A stretch of DNA of 64,000 bases from Roseibium algicola (GCF_001999245.1 NZ_CP019630.1:1860001-1924000); one strand, 5' to 3'. Numbered from the stretch's first letter, positions 27,166 to 36,959 are shown. The notes: generated by a model from the letters alone, not told the origin. Numbers and translations: made by a program.

Positions 27166-30100
27166 GAAGGCTCCTCCGATCCAAGTGCCCATTCCTGCGT
27201 TCTGGCAAGATGATCATAGTCACCGCCCATCTGCCGTTCGCGCATGACGCGGGCACGGGACAGGTAACCAATGTCTTCCCTGACATAATGTGCGATCAAC
27301 TGTTCCAGCCGCGTCCAGGCGTCTTCCACCAGATCTTCCAGCGGCGTGTCCTTCGGGTTTCGCGGCGCTTCGATCACAGGTTCGCTGCCGCCCTTCAGCT
27401 GCAGATACAAAAGCTCGGATATGGGCGCGTCAGCCGGCACATCCTTGAACCCGAACCGCCGGACCATCGCGGCCTCCAGCGGCAATTGCGGCGACAGGAG
27501 CGCGTCGACCTGCTTTTGCGAGGGCACCTGCCCTGTCTTGTAATCGACCACGGACAGCCCGCCGCCACTCAGAAGGTCGATCCGGTCTGCCCGGCCGCGC
27601 AGGCGGAAATCGAAGCCGGGCAACTTCAGTTCAACACCGCCGCCGATTTCCAGGAACCGCTGACTGACGTGTTGCGACCGCCTCGCTTCGTAGGCAACGA
27701 AGCCAGCCGCAATTTTCTGGAAACGCGGCCACCAAAGCGCCCGGATCGCCGGAAACGCATCAAGAGGCTCAAACAGCTCCTCGCCGATCTCTGTCAGGGC
27801 CTTTACGGCACTGTCGTCGAATGCGGCGGTCCAGGTCAGCAGGAAATCTGCCAGCGCATCGTGAATGAGGTTGCCCTTGTCGGCAGCACCGGGTTCGCCG
27901 CCGATCGGGTCGACCGGCTGCAGCTCGAGCACGTGACGGGCAAAGATCGCGTAGGGATCGCGGATCAGGCGTTCGATTTCGGTGATGGAGAGCGATTTCG
28001 GGCGCGCTGCCAAGGGCGGACGAGGGTGAGGCCGGGACGCGGGCCGCACCGCGCCTTCCGGCCGGTCGAGCTGTGCTGCAAGGGCGGAATATACCGCCCC
28101 TTGCGCTTCCAGTTTCTTCGTCAGGTCAGGCCCGGCAAGCGTGGTCAGGCGCTGCAGCCAGCGCGATGCGACAGTGGGAGCGCCGTCGGAGCGTGCGGCA
28201 CGCGACAGAAGGACCCGCCGTGCACCCATGCCTTGCGCAAAGTCATGTGCGGCCGCACCGAGCCGGCGCTCCGGGGGTTCCAGCCCCATGTCGCGCTTCA
28301 TCGGCCGGTTCAGCCACGGATCATTGCGCGTGCGTTGAGGCCAGACGCCCTCATTGAGGCCACCCAGGATCGCGAAATCAAATGCCTGAAGCCGTGCTTC
28401 CATGGGGCCGAGGATCTGCACCCGCTGGTCGCCCGGCAACCTGCGCCGTACGGCCTGACCGGACATCAGCGCAGGCAATACGGACGGCCATTCGCCGGCG
28501 GGAATTTCCAGTCCGCTGGAGCTTGCTTCCAGAAGACCGGTCAGGAACTGGGCCAGCGCCTCGCCCGCCTCACCGACGTAAAGTTCTGCCACGGAACCTT
28601 CGTGATCGATCGAGATCGCCTCGATCACATCGACATGACGCCGTGCGAGGTCGGTCAGAAGGATCGTGCCGCCTTCTGCGGCAAGTTCTTCCAGCGGTTT
28701 CAGTGCGTTCGCCAGACGGTCGACAAGGTTCGCGATCACGTCCCAGTCTTCGTCGTGGATCTTTTTCCAGCGTGGCGTATGTGCCTTGTCCGCATCTTCC
28801 CGGCTCGCCTCGACAGCCAGCTGCAAACCTGCCGTTCCCGGCCGGGCGCGCGGTCCGCGAACCACGCCACGCTCCAGCGCGCGGGCGGCAGACCGGATGT
28901 CCTTCACCGGCAGGCCCAACCGTGTCAGCGGATGCTTCAGCAGCGCCAGAAGATCGATAGGCTCGCAGCCACCAAGGGCGAGTTTTGCTGCCAGGATTGC
29001 CAGGATCGCCGGTGCGGTCTGGTCGAGCGGGCGGCCGGCACTGTCGTCCACCTGGATGTTCCAGCGGGCAAGCTCTGCCGCAACCCGGCGCGTCAACATA
29101 CGGTCCGGCGAAATGAGGGCCGCACTTTCCTGCCGCTCGATCGCTTCGCGCAAGGCAATCGCGACGCTCAAGGCTTCATCCGCCTCGTTGCGGGCAGTCA
29201 TGATCGAGACACCATCCAATGCCTCCGCCCTGTCCGTTTCGGGACGGGCATCCAGATAGGCTGTCCAGCCATCGGAGGTATCGGCGGGACGCAAAGCTTC
29301 GGAGACAAGTTCCTCACGCAGCAGGAGCCCACGGTCCGGGTCCGGCCCGAGTGTTACGACCTCTTCCCGCCCGGCACCCAGCCGATCAAGCAACTGCTTC
29401 AGAGAATACTGCGGATGTGAAGGCAGGGTTGCCGCGTCTTTCTGCATCACACCCTTGCGGGTCGAGGCCTTGCCCGTCTTTTCTCCCAATACGGCCCAGG
29501 AGCGGCTGTCCAGATAGCGGTCCAGCCCAGGCAGCACGACGACACCGGATTCAAGCCGGGAGACAACCTTCAGCAATTCGGCGGTGGCCGGAACCGAGCC
29601 GGTGACACCCGCAACAATGACCGGGCCACGAGGAGGTGTCCGTTCCAGGCGCTCGGCCTCGCGCCGGATAAGGGCCGAGCGGCGGGCCTTCGGGTCCATC
29701 ATTTTCAGTTCGGCCAGATGCGCGGGCCAGGCCTCCCGTACGATCTGCAGGAAATCGAGCGTGATCTGCCAGTACCGGGCATGGTCCTCCGGCACCAGAC
29801 CGGACAGTTCCGTCCAGTCGGCTTCTTCCGTCTCAACCTCGTCCATAAGCGTCAGCAGGTCTGCCGCCAACCAGGCTGCATCGGCCGTCGACGCCGGAAG
29901 GCCGAGAGGTTCGTCGGACCTGAGACTGAGCGCTTCCCGGCGCAGCATGCCTTTCCAGGCCTTTACCAGCCGCGTCATCGCAAGATGACGTTCCAGAAGG
30001 GGCATTGCCGGCGGCAGAGGTTCCAGATCCGCATTGGCGGTCAGGCTCTGCGCATCCTCGTCGGCATCGCCCACCGGGCGGATGGCAGGCAGGAGAACCG

Positions 30101-30308
30101 GCCGGCCACCAAACCGCTGCTGGAAAAGCTCCGGCAGCAGGCGCGCAGCGCGGCGCGTCGGCAGATACAGCGTGACCGACGGCAGCAGCAGTGGATCGTC
30201 CAGCGGGCGAAAGCCGGGGATCAACGTGCCGTCGACCAGTGTGTCGACCAGCGTTTTCAGGAAAGGGACGGACGGCGGGACAGACCAGAGGCGCGCGCTG
30301 CGGGCCAT
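27162..30308 (-). CDS. addB: Double-strand break repair protein AddB (alpha type)
   Basis: AddB partners AddA, recognises Chi-like sites in well studied systems and supplies a second nuclease. The 1048-residue protein fits the alphaproteobacterial AddB length. Visible landmarks are LPTRRAARLLPELFQQRFG near the start, ILGGLNEGVWPQRTRNDPWL in the inactivated helicase core, and the C-terminal nuclease LRGRADRIDLLSGGGLSVVDYKTGQ. The ATG at 30308 lies two bases after the murU-like stop, within TGAGGATGG, so translation is probably coupled. The frame extends to 30380 but only inside the upstream gene. Confidence 0.95.
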   Translation of the reverse strand: MARSARLWSVPPSVPFLKTLVDTLVDGTLIPGFRPLDDPLLLPSVTLYLPTRRAARLLPELFQQRFGGRPVLLPAIRPVGDADEDAQSLTANADLEPLPPAMPLLERHLAMTRLVKAWKGMLRREALSLRSDEPLGLPASTADAAWLAADLLTLMDEVETEEADWTELSGLVPEDHARYWQITLDFLQIVREAWPAHLAELKMMDPKARRSALIRREAERLERTPPRGPVIVAGVTGSVPATAELLKVVSRLESGVVVLPGLDRYLDSRSWAVLGEKTGKASTRKGVMQKDAATLPSHPQYSLKQLLDRLGAGREEVVTLGPDPDRGLLLREELVSEALRPADTSDGWTAYLDARPETDRAEALDGVSIMTARNEADEALSVAIALREAIERQESAALISPDRMLTRRVAAELARWNIQVDDSAGRPLDQTAPAILAILAAKLALGGCEPIDLLALLKHPLTRLGLPVKDIRSAARALERGVVRGPRARPGTAGLQLAVEASREDADKAHTPRWKKIHDEDWDVIANLVDRLANALKPLEELAAEGGTILLTDLARRHVDVIEAISIDHEGSVAELYVGEAGEALAQFLTGLLEASSSGLEIPAGEWPSVLPALMSGQAVRRRLPGDQRVQILGPMEARLQAFDFAILGGLNEGVWPQRTRNDPWLNRPMKRDMGLEPPERRLGAAAHDFAQGMGARRVLLSRAARSDGAPTVASRWLQRLTTLAGPDLTKKLEAQGAVYSALAAQLDRPEGAVRPASRPHPRPPLAARPKSLSITEIERLIRDPYAIFARHVLELQPVDPIGGEPGAADKGNLIHDALADFLLTWTAAFDDSAVKALTEIGEELFEPLDAFPAIRALWWPRFQKIAAGFVAYEARRSQHVSQRFLEIGGGVELKLPGFDFRLRGRADRIDLLSGGGLSVVDYKTGQVPSQKQVDALLSPQLPLEAAMVRRFGFKDVPADAPISELLYLQLKGGSEPVIEAPRNPKDTPLEDLVEDAWTRLEQLIAHYVREDIGYLSRARVMRERQMGGDYDHLARTQEWALGSEEPS

Positions 30309-30310
30309 CC

Positions 30311-31048
30311 TCAGGCGGCACTCTCGCGAACGGCATATTCGGCGGCACGGATGGCCTCCGGGGTACCGATATGCAGCCACAGGCCTTCCATCTGAACGCC
30401 GTAGAGACGCCCGGCTTCAATCGCCCTGTCGAAAAGCCTGTTCATGGAGAACGGCCCGTCCGGGGCATCTTCGAACAGGCGCGGGTGCAAAATGGTTGCA
30501 CCTGCATAGGCAAAGGGCGTCACACCCTTTTCCTGCCGCCGGGTCAACGCCCCATCCTTCGCCATGTCGAAATCACCACGGCCGGAATAACCGACCGCTT
30601 TCACGGTTTCGGCAACCAGAAGCAGGGCGTCCATGCGGCTCTCGTCCCAGGCTTCGATCATGTGTTCCAGGTTGGGTTTGACGCCTTCGATCCAGTAGCA
30701 GGTATCGGCGTTGAGCTGGAAGAATGGCTCTTCGCCCAATAGCGGCAGCGCTTTCTTGATACCGCCCCCGGTTTCCAGAAGCTGATCGCGTTCGTCGGAA
30801 ATCAGGATTTCCATATCAGGGCGGCGGCGGACATGAACCTCCACCAGATCGGCAAGGTAATGCACGTTGACCACACAGGTCTTCACGCCGGCTGCTGCGA
30901 GCCGGTCCATGCCATGGTCGATCAGGGCCTGACCGTTGACCTCGATCAGGGGCTTGGGCGTCGTTGCCGTCAGCGGGCGCATGCGCTTGCCGAGGCCTGC
31001 GGCCAGGATCATGGCTTTGGAAGGGCGAAACCGCTTGTCTGTCATCAT
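30311..31048 (-). CDS. murU: N-acetylmuramate-1-phosphate uridylyltransferase-like (MurU) nucleotidyltransferase
   Basis: This 245-residue sugar-nucleotide transferase has the signature AMILAAGLGKRMRPLTATTPKPLIEV, the substrate loop LLETGGGIKKALPLL and the metal site FFQLNADTCYW. The closest match is MurU, which makes UDP-MurNAc from MurNAc-1-phosphate in a peptidoglycan recycling shortcut. The neighbour immediately upstream carries an AmgK-like kinase domain, the enzyme that makes MurNAc-1-phosphate, which strongly supports that role. The start may be the ATG at 31048 or the next one at 31045. A mannose-1-phosphate guanylyltransferase is the main alternative. Confidence 0.85.
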   Translation of the reverse strand: MMTDKRFRPSKAMILAAGLGKRMRPLTATTPKPLIEVNGQALIDHGMDRLAAAGVKTCVVNVHYLADLVEVHVRRRPDMEILISDERDQLLETGGGIKKALPLLGEEPFFQLNADTCYWIEGVKPNLEHMIEAWDESRMDALLLVAETVKAVGYSGRGDFDMAKDGALTRRQEKGVTPFAYAGATILHPRLFEDAPDGPFSMNRLFDRAIEAGRLYGVQMEGLWLHIGTPEAIRAAEYAVRESAA

Positions 31049-31084
31049 CTGTCTCAAATGTGCGACCGGTTGAACGCGGCGCGT

Positions 31085-32611
31085 TCAGTGCCGGTAGCGT
31101 GCGTACCAGTCTTTCAAATCTGACAGGAACGGCCTGTCAAGCACCCGGTCGAGATAGCCTAGCATGCGCGGCAAATGGCTCAAGTAAGCCGGCTTACCAT
31201 CGCGCTCGGCCAGACGGACGAAGATGCCGAGGATCTTGGAGATCCGCTGCGCCGCCATGACCGCATAGGCTTTCGAAAAACCAACTTCATCGAACTCTGC
31301 GGACTGCATTTTTCTTGCCGAGAGATAAGCATCGTAGAGCGCCGTTTCCAGAGCTTCGTCCATGTCCGTGCGGGCGTCCAGCAGCAGGGAAGCAACATCA
31401 TAGGCAACCGGGCCATAGACCGTATCCTGGAAATCGATCAGGCCGATCCTGTCGGTTCCTTCAGCACCCGCCTGCCAAAGGAGGTTCGGCGAATGAAAAT
31501 CGCGCAGCACCCAACCTGTCTGGGCCTCGCTAATGTCTTCAAGTGCTTCGCGCCATAGCCGTTCGAATTCCGAGCGCGTGCTCTCGTCGGCCGGATTTCC
31601 GGTGACCTTCGGGACATACCAGTCCAGAAACAGCGCCGCTTCGGCAACAAGCGCGTCCGCTGAATAGTCGGGGACCTGATACAGCCCACCATCAGCGAGC
31701 GAGACCGTTTTTGGCCAGGCCTCCCCATGCATCTTCGCCAGGACATCGACGGCGGCAAAATATCTTTCGCGCACCGGTTCGCCGTCTACCACGATGGTAT
31801 CCCGGCCAAGATCGGACGAGAGGATCAGTCCGTTTTCCAGGTCGCTCGCCATAAGATCGGGCGCGCGAAGACCATGGTTCCTGAGTTCCGTTCCCACCGC
31901 GACAATCGCCCGGCAGTCGCGCGCCAGATGCACCTTTTCCATGTAGGCGCGGACAGCTTCCGGCACCGCGTCCCCCTGGAAAGGCCAGCGCATCAGAACA
32001 GCTGTCGAAGACCCTGTTGCAACCGTCTCGAACGTTCGCAGGGAGGCATCGCCTGCCAGGAAACGGCGCTCGGCATCCGGCAGACCAGCGGTCCCCAGAA
32101 AGGACCGCGTTGCCAGCGATTGCCCGATCCGGTTCTGCCAGTGGGGGGCGTCCGAATAGAGGCTGAACCGGCGATGGTAATCGTCGTCAGTCGGCTGGGT
32201 GATCTGGATCCAGAGGGCATTGCCGGGCAGCAGCTCGTTCGCCTTCTCCGGCCATTCGATCAGCGCGGCTCCCGTTTCCAGAAGGTCATCCAGCCCGAGC
32301 TCTTCCAGTTCTTCGGGCTCTTCAAGCCGGTAAAGATCGAAGTGGGAAAGGTCGAAACGCGGGAAATCGTAGGTCTGCACGAGCGTGAAGGTCGGGCTCG
32401 GCACTTCCAGCTCCGGCTCACCGGCAAAGGCCCGGATCAGCGCCCTGGTGAATGTGGACTTCCCGGCACCAAGATCGCCCGACAGGCAAATGACATCGCC
32501 GGGCTTCAGGACCATCGCGATGTCGTTGGCAAGTCGCCGCGTGCCTTGTTCGTCGGCAATTTCGATTGTCTGAAAGGCGCCCGACAGGGCTTGCAGCTGG
32601 TGGTCTGCCAT
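31085..32611 (-). CDS. tsaE: Fusion of tRNA threonylcarbamoyladenosine ATPase TsaE and AmgK-like sugar kinase
   Basis: Two enzymes sit in one 508-residue chain. Residues 1 to about 155 are TsaE, the ATPase needed for the universal t6A37 tRNA modification (SGDLGAGKSTFTRALIRA, then SPTFTLVQTYD and FDLYRLEEPEELEELGLDD). Residues from about 185 to the end are an aminoglycoside-phosphotransferase-fold kinase (RRFLAGDASLRTFE, WVLRDFHSPNLLW, LIDFQDTVYGPVAYDVASLL) resembling AmgK, which phosphorylates the anomeric carbon of MurNAc/GlcNAc. The murU-like gene follows at once, giving an AmgK-MurU pair. The fusion appears in related alphaproteobacteria, so it is not an assembly error. It starts nine bases past the divL stop. 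Confidence 0.92.
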   Translation of the reverse strand: MADHQLQALSGAFQTIEIADEQGTRRLANDIAMVLKPGDVICLSGDLGAGKSTFTRALIRAFAGEPELEVPSPTFTLVQTYDFPRFDLSHFDLYRLEEPEELEELGLDDLLETGAALIEWPEKANELLPGNALWIQITQPTDDDYHRRFSLYSDAPHWQNRIGQSLATRSFLGTAGLPDAERRFLAGDASLRTFETVATGSSTAVLMRWPFQGDAVPEAVRAYMEKVHLARDCRAIVAVGTELRNHGLRAPDLMASDLENGLILSSDLGRDTIVVDGEPVRERYFAAVDVLAKMHGEAWPKTVSLADGGLYQVPDYSADALVAEAALFLDWYVPKVTGNPADESTRSEFERLWREALEDISEAQTGWVLRDFHSPNLLWQAGAEGTDRIGLIDFQDTVYGPVAYDVASLLLDARTDMDEALETALYDAYLSARKMQSAEFDEVGFSKAYAVMAAQRISKILGIFVRLAERDGKPAYLSHLPRMLGYLDRVLDRPFLSDLKDWYARYRH

Positions 32612-32619
32612 CCGGCGTC

Positions 32620-35130
32620 CTACTCGGCCGCCGCCTGGTCCGCCAGTTCGGGCCGTGCGGGGAAAACGCAGGTCACCGTCGTGCCCTTGCCTTCGGCGGA
32701 CTGAATGTCGACCGTGCCGCCATGGAGTTCGACAAAGCTCTTGACGATGGCAAGGCCGAGACCCGCGCCCTGACGGCGCGATCCTGTGTCATGCCCGACA
32801 AAGCGGTTGAACACCTGGGTGAGGATTTCAGCGGGAATGCCATAGCCATGATCCTGAACGACGAAGGTCACCTTGTCGTCTTCGCGGCTGCAGCTGACAT
32901 CGACCACGCCGTCGGGCTCGGAATAGCGCACGGCATTGGAGATGAGGTTGAACAGGACCTGGCGCAGGCGTTTTTCGTCGGCAACCATCATGCCGATATC
33001 ACCCGGCACATGGGTCCGCAGGTTGATGCGTGCTTCGGCGATCCGGTCCTTCAGCCCTTCGACGGCGGCTGCAACGGTCGGCGCGACGTCGACTTCACCC
33101 AGGTCCAGTTCCATGATGCCGGCATCCAACGTTGCCAGATCCAGAATGTCGTTGATGATGGCAAGCAACGCCGAGGAGGACGACTGGATGTAGTCCGCAT
33201 ATTCGCTCTGCTTGTCGGAGAGTTCGCCGAACTTCGGATCTGCCAGCAACTGGGCGAAGCCGATGATGTTGGTCAGCGGCGAGCGCAGCTCGTAGGAAAC
33301 ATGCTGGATGAAGGCGTTCTTGATCTGGTCGGCCTGTTCCAGTGCCTCGTTCTTTTCCAGAAGAGCCCGCTCGACATTGACGCTGTCCGTTACGTCGACA
33401 AAGGTCACCAGCGTACCGCCGTCGGGCAGCGGAACAGTGGCATAGTCGACGACATCGCCGTTGTGGCGTTCCAGACGGCTGACCTTCTGGGTGCGGTTGT
33501 CGAGAAGTCCCGTTACATTGCCGGCAAGCTGTTCCCAGGCATCGCGCTCGGTTTCATTGAGCGTGCAGGCGGAGACGACTTCCTTGACGTGCGGCAGTTC
33601 TGAAAGCTGATCCTCTTCCAGACCCCAGATACGACCGAAAGCGGGGTTCCAAAGGCGTAGGCGCCCGTCGGACCCGAACACGGCAACGGCTTCCGACAGA
33701 TTGTCGAGGGTTTCCCCCTGGACGCGGGTCAGCGCGTTGTAGCGGCTTTCCAGATCGAGCTGCTCGGTGACGTTTTCATAGATATAGGTGACGCCGCCTT
33801 GCGGGTGCGGATTGGCAATGACGCGCAGGGTGCGGCCATCGGGAAGATGCCACCAGCTTTCGCGAGCTTCCAGAGACTGGTAGCTCTCCATCATCTTGTT
33901 ACGCCAGACGCGATAGTCCGCCTGTTCCGGGATCTTGCGCGCCGCGCGCAAGGCATCCAGAACCGCGCTGTCTTCCGGCCGGCTTTCCAGGAAAGCGGGA
34001 TCGAGATCCCACAACTGGCGGAAGGCCGCGTTGTAGAATTGTAGCTTGCGATCGGAGCTGTAGATGGCAACCGCAGCTGCCAGCTGGTCCAGCGTGCGGC
34101 CGTGGAAGTCCTCGGCGCGGCCGAGTTCCTTCTGGGCCTGTTCCAGTTCGCTGATGTCCACGGCAATGCCGGCTCCGCCGACATTGGCATTGACATCGGT
34201 CACTTCGAACACCCGGCGTTCACCGGAGGCCACGATGGGAATGCGTGCGTTGAAACAGCCGTCTTCGTTCCGCTGGACGGCCATGGCAGTGCGCGCAGCA
34301 GCGTCGAGGAAGGTTGCCCCTTCCTTGATCGCAAGATCAGCGTCGGTCATGTCGACCGCTTCTGCATAGGCCTGGTTGGCCCAGATGAGATTTCCTTCCG
34401 CATCGCGCTGCCAGGCCGGTGCCGGCATCGCATCCAGCAGCGCGTGCAGCATATGCAGTTCGCCCGAGATCTTGGCATTGCGGGCAGCAAGTTCCGCCTG
34501 CATCTGACGTTCGCCGGTCAGATCGCGCAGACGCAGGACCACAGCACCGCCGGTGGTGCGCCCCAGCGCTTCCACATAGGTTCCGGTGCGGGTCTTCAAG
34601 GTGGTGGTGAAAGCTTCGCCGGTGCGGAACAGCATGTCCAGATGACGTTCCAGATCGCCGGCGCATTTCGCCGTCAGCCAGCTGCCGAACGCAAGCAGCT
34701 GCGCCGGGGGTCGCGGCACACCAGATTTTTCGGGAAGAATGCCCCAGATCTGGGGCATGGCGCCGTTACCGGTCCAGACGATGACGCGTTGCTCGTCGGT
34801 ATTGAGCATCGCCTCCAGGCGGTCGACCCGGAATTTGAGATCGCTCTTTTCCTTTTCCAGCGCGTCGGTCAGCAATCCGGATTGTTTGCGATGACGCACG
34901 AGAGCGACAGATGCGGTGACGGCAAAGGCGCACATTCCGCCTAACGCACCAAAAAGAATCATGTTATCGGGGGAAATGGCAGCAGTCGTGTCGGCGAGCA
35001 TGTCGGCTGCCGCTGAACCGCAAGACAGGCTCCAGCCTGCCAGCGCCGTTCCGCCGAGCTTCACCGATTTCAGACTCCAATCTCGCCACGCCGCGCGTGG
35101 CCGCGCGTCGTTCCTGCCGCTTATCGGCAT
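32620..35130 (-). CDS. divL: Cell-cycle tyrosine pseudo-histidine kinase DivL
   Basis: DivL senses the DivK phosphorylation state and controls the kinase CckA, hence the master regulator CtrA. The 836-residue protein has a hydrophobic N-terminal region with a membrane span (ILFGALGGMCAFAVTASVAL), a series of PAS domains (about residues 220-560), a dimerisation helix, and an ATPase domain with N box (VLFNLISNAVRYSEPDG), G1 (QDHGYGIP) and G2 (GAGLGLAIVKSF). The phospho-acceptor histidine is replaced by Tyr613 (HVSYELRSPLTNIIGF), the hallmark of DivL. The ATG at 35130 has AAGGGGA upstream. It heads the divL-tsaE/amgK-murU-addBA run and lies next to ahcY, as I recall for Agrobacterium. Confidence 0.88.
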   Translation of the reverse strand: MPISGRNDARPRAAWRDWSLKSVKLGGTALAGWSLSCGSAAADMLADTTAAISPDNMILFGALGGMCAFAVTASVALVRHRKQSGLLTDALEKEKSDLKFRVDRLEAMLNTDEQRVIVWTGNGAMPQIWGILPEKSGVPRPPAQLLAFGSWLTAKCAGDLERHLDMLFRTGEAFTTTLKTRTGTYVEALGRTTGGAVVLRLRDLTGERQMQAELAARNAKISGELHMLHALLDAMPAPAWQRDAEGNLIWANQAYAEAVDMTDADLAIKEGATFLDAAARTAMAVQRNEDGCFNARIPIVASGERRVFEVTDVNANVGGAGIAVDISELEQAQKELGRAEDFHGRTLDQLAAAVAIYSSDRKLQFYNAAFRQLWDLDPAFLESRPEDSAVLDALRAARKIPEQADYRVWRNKMMESYQSLEARESWWHLPDGRTLRVIANPHPQGGVTYIYENVTEQLDLESRYNALTRVQGETLDNLSEAVAVFGSDGRLRLWNPAFGRIWGLEEDQLSELPHVKEVVSACTLNETERDAWEQLAGNVTGLLDNRTQKVSRLERHNGDVVDYATVPLPDGGTLVTFVDVTDSVNVERALLEKNEALEQADQIKNAFIQHVSYELRSPLTNIIGFAQLLADPKFGELSDKQSEYADYIQSSSSALLAIINDILDLATLDAGIMELDLGEVDVAPTVAAAVEGLKDRIAEARINLRTHVPGDIGMMVADEKRLRQVLFNLISNAVRYSEPDGVVDVSCSREDDKVTFVVQDHGYGIPAEILTQVFNRFVGHDTGSRRQGAGLGLAIVKSFVELHGGTVDIQSAEGKGTTVTCVFPARPELADQAAAE

Positions 35131-35285
35131 ATTGTGATCCCCTTGTGCCGCCTTGCCCTGTTCTTGCGGGCCGCAGCTCCCGGTTTCTGGGAGCAAATCA
35201 AAGACATCCGCCTCATGGCCTTTGATTCGCCTAAACCATAACCTTTTTGAGAATCACGCAGAAGAGTCCGTTATTGAAAAGTTAA

Positions 35286-35320
35286 CAGGACCCTTAAAAT
35301 TAAAGGGTCCTGCATTTTTT
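35286..35320. terminator. Terminator between ahcY and divL
   Basis: CAGGACCCTT (35286-35295) and AAGGGTCCTG (35303-35312) make a perfect 10-bp stem with a 7-base loop. A run of T follows on the plus strand. On the minus strand, the direction of the ahcY transcript, the stem is followed by TTAACTTTTC, a weaker tract. It most probably ends ahcY transcription. Confidence 0.7.
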
Positions 35321-35376
35321 TATTCACAGACCCGAATCGAGGCGATCACCACATCTAGTGGGCCACCTCGCCGGAA

Positions 35377-36765
35377 TCAGTATTTGTAGTGTTCCGACTT
35401 GAACGGACCAGCCTTATTAATCCCCAGATATTGAGATTGCTCGTCCGACAATTCGGTTAACGTGACGCCCAGCTTCTCCAGGTGAAGGCGGGCAACCTTC
35501 TCATCCAGATGCTTCGGCAGCACGTAGACTTCGTTCTTGTACTGATCACCCTTGGTGAAGAGTTCGATCTGCGCCAGAACCTGGTTGGTAAAGCTTGCGG
35601 ACATCACGAAGCTCGGGTGGCCGGTAGCATTGCCGAGGTTCACCAGACGGCCCTGCGAGAGCAGGATCATGCGCTTGCCATCCGGGAACACATACATGTC
35701 GACCTGGTCCTTGACCGGGCGGCACTTGGTGTTCTTGAGGGCAGCAACCTGGATCTCGTTGTCGAAGTGGCCGATGTTACAGACGATCGCCATGTCCTTC
35801 ATGCCACGCATGTGGTCGAAGGTGATGATGTCCTTGTTGCCGGTCGCGGTGACATAGATATCGCCTTCCGGAAGAGCCTGTTCAATGGTCTTGACCTCGA
35901 AACCGTCCATGGAAGCCTGCAGGGCGCAGATCGGGTCGATTTCGGTGACGATCACGCGGGCACCGGCACCAGCCAGGGACTGTGCGGAGCCTTTGCCGAC
36001 GTCGCCGTAACCACAGACAACGGCAACCTTGCCGGACATCATCACGTCGGTGCCGCGGCGGATACCGTCGACCAGGGACTCACGGCAGCCATAACGGTTG
36101 TCGAACTTGGACTTGGTGACGCTGTCGTTGACGTTGATCGCCGGGAACGGCAGGTCGCCCTTCTTCTGCATTTCATAAAGACGCAGAACGCCAGTGGTGG
36201 TTTCTTCCGAAACGCCCTGGATCAGCTCTTTCTGCTTGGTGAACCAGCCCGGGTTGGCGGCCATGCGCTTCTTGATCTGCGCGAACAGGCACACTTCCTC
36301 GTCCGACTTCGGGTTATCGATCAGACCGGTTTCACCGGCTTCGACCCGTGCACCGAGCAGGATGTAGAGCGTGGCGTCGCCGCCATCGTCCAGGATCATG
36401 TTCGCACCTTCGGGGAAGTCGAAGATCTTGTCGGCATAATCCCAGTATTCTTCCAGGGTTTCGCCCTTGGTTGCGAAAACCGGAATGCCTGCAGCTGCAA
36501 TCGCAGCGGCTGCCTGATCCTGCGTGGAATAGATGTTGCAGGACGCCCAACGGACTTCCGCACCCAGCGCAACCAGCGTTTCGATCAGAACGGCGGTCTG
36601 AATGGTCATGTGCAGGGAACCGGCAATGCGGGCGCCCTTGAGCGGCTTGGAGTCACCGAATTCGGCGCGGCAGGCCATCAGGCCCGGCATTTCGTGCTCG
36701 GCGATCTCGATTTCGGTGCGGCCCCAGTCTGCGAGCCCGATGTCTTTAACGATGTAGTCGGTCAT
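35377..36765 (-). CDS. ahcY: S-adenosylhomocysteine hydrolase
   Basis: This enzyme splits S-adenosylhomocysteine into homocysteine and adenosine, clearing the inhibitor made by all SAM methyltransferases. The 462-residue protein has the NAD site [20 protein letters not shown], substrate residues in the [12 protein letters not shown] and [16 protein letters not shown] regions, and ends in the conserved FKSEHYKY. The insertion typical of the long bacterial form is present. I start at the ATG at 36765; the frame runs to 36933 without similarity. A perfect 22-base palindrome at 36938-36959 upstream is a likely operator. The cyclopropane synthase upstream on the same strand is a SAM-dependent methyltransferase-fold enzyme that makes SAH. 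Confidence 0.97.
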   Translation of the reverse strand: MTDYIVKDIGLADWGRTEIEIAEHEMPGLMACRAEFGDSKPLKGARIAGSLHMTIQTAVLIETLVALGAEVRWASCNIYSTQDQAAAAIAAAGIPVFATKGETLEEYWDYADKIFDFPEGANMILDDGGDATLYILLGARVEAGETGLIDNPKSDEEVCLFAQIKKRMAANPGWFTKQKELIQGVSEETTTGVLRLYEMQKKGDLPFPAINVNDSVTKSKFDNRYGCRESLVDGIRRGTDVMMSGKVAVVCGYGDVGKGSAQSLAGAGARVIVTEIDPICALQASMDGFEVKTIEQALPEGDIYVTATGNKDIITFDHMRGMKDMAIVCNIGHFDNEIQVAALKNTKCRPVKDQVDMYVFPDGKRMILLSQGRLVNLGNATGHPSFVMSASFTNQVLAQIELFTKGDQYKNEVYVLPKHLDEKVARLHLEKLGVTLTELSDEQSQYLGINKAGPFKSEHYKY

Positions 36766-36937
36766 GAATAAGTCCTGCTGTTTTGAGCCAGCTTCAGGCG
36801 CAAGGCCCCTTGAGTGTCGCCGCCATCTCGTGAACCAGTGCCAAAACAGCACCAGGGGCGGGCGACAGCCGAAATCCGGAAGGCTCCGGAAATCGTTGGA
36901 AGGGGTTATAGCGTCAGCAGGGTCATCACGCAATAAA

Positions 36938-36959
36938 GATATAAAGAATTCTTTATATC
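36938..36959. promoter_or_regulatory. Perfect 22-base palindrome upstream of ahcY
   Basis: GATATAAAGAA followed directly by its reverse complement TTCTTTATATC forms a perfect 22-base palindrome with no spacer, 173 bases upstream of the ahcY start and 11 bases past the cyclopropane synthase stop. A partial extra copy (AATAAAGATAT) adjoins it. A/T-rich palindromes of this type are bound by ArsR-family regulators of the SAM/SAH cycle (SahR type, from memory). The regulator gene is not in this window. Confidence 0.65.

Noticed and set aside
35282..35297. CtrA-box-like TTAA repeats near the divL promoter
   Set aside because: The two TTAA elements are eight bases apart rather than seven and are part of the ahcY terminator stem.
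36766..36937. SAH or SAM riboswitch in the ahcY leader
   Set aside because: I could not lay out the known pseudoknot pairings on this sequence, and the palindrome upstream offers a simpler explanation. A covariance-model search would settle it.
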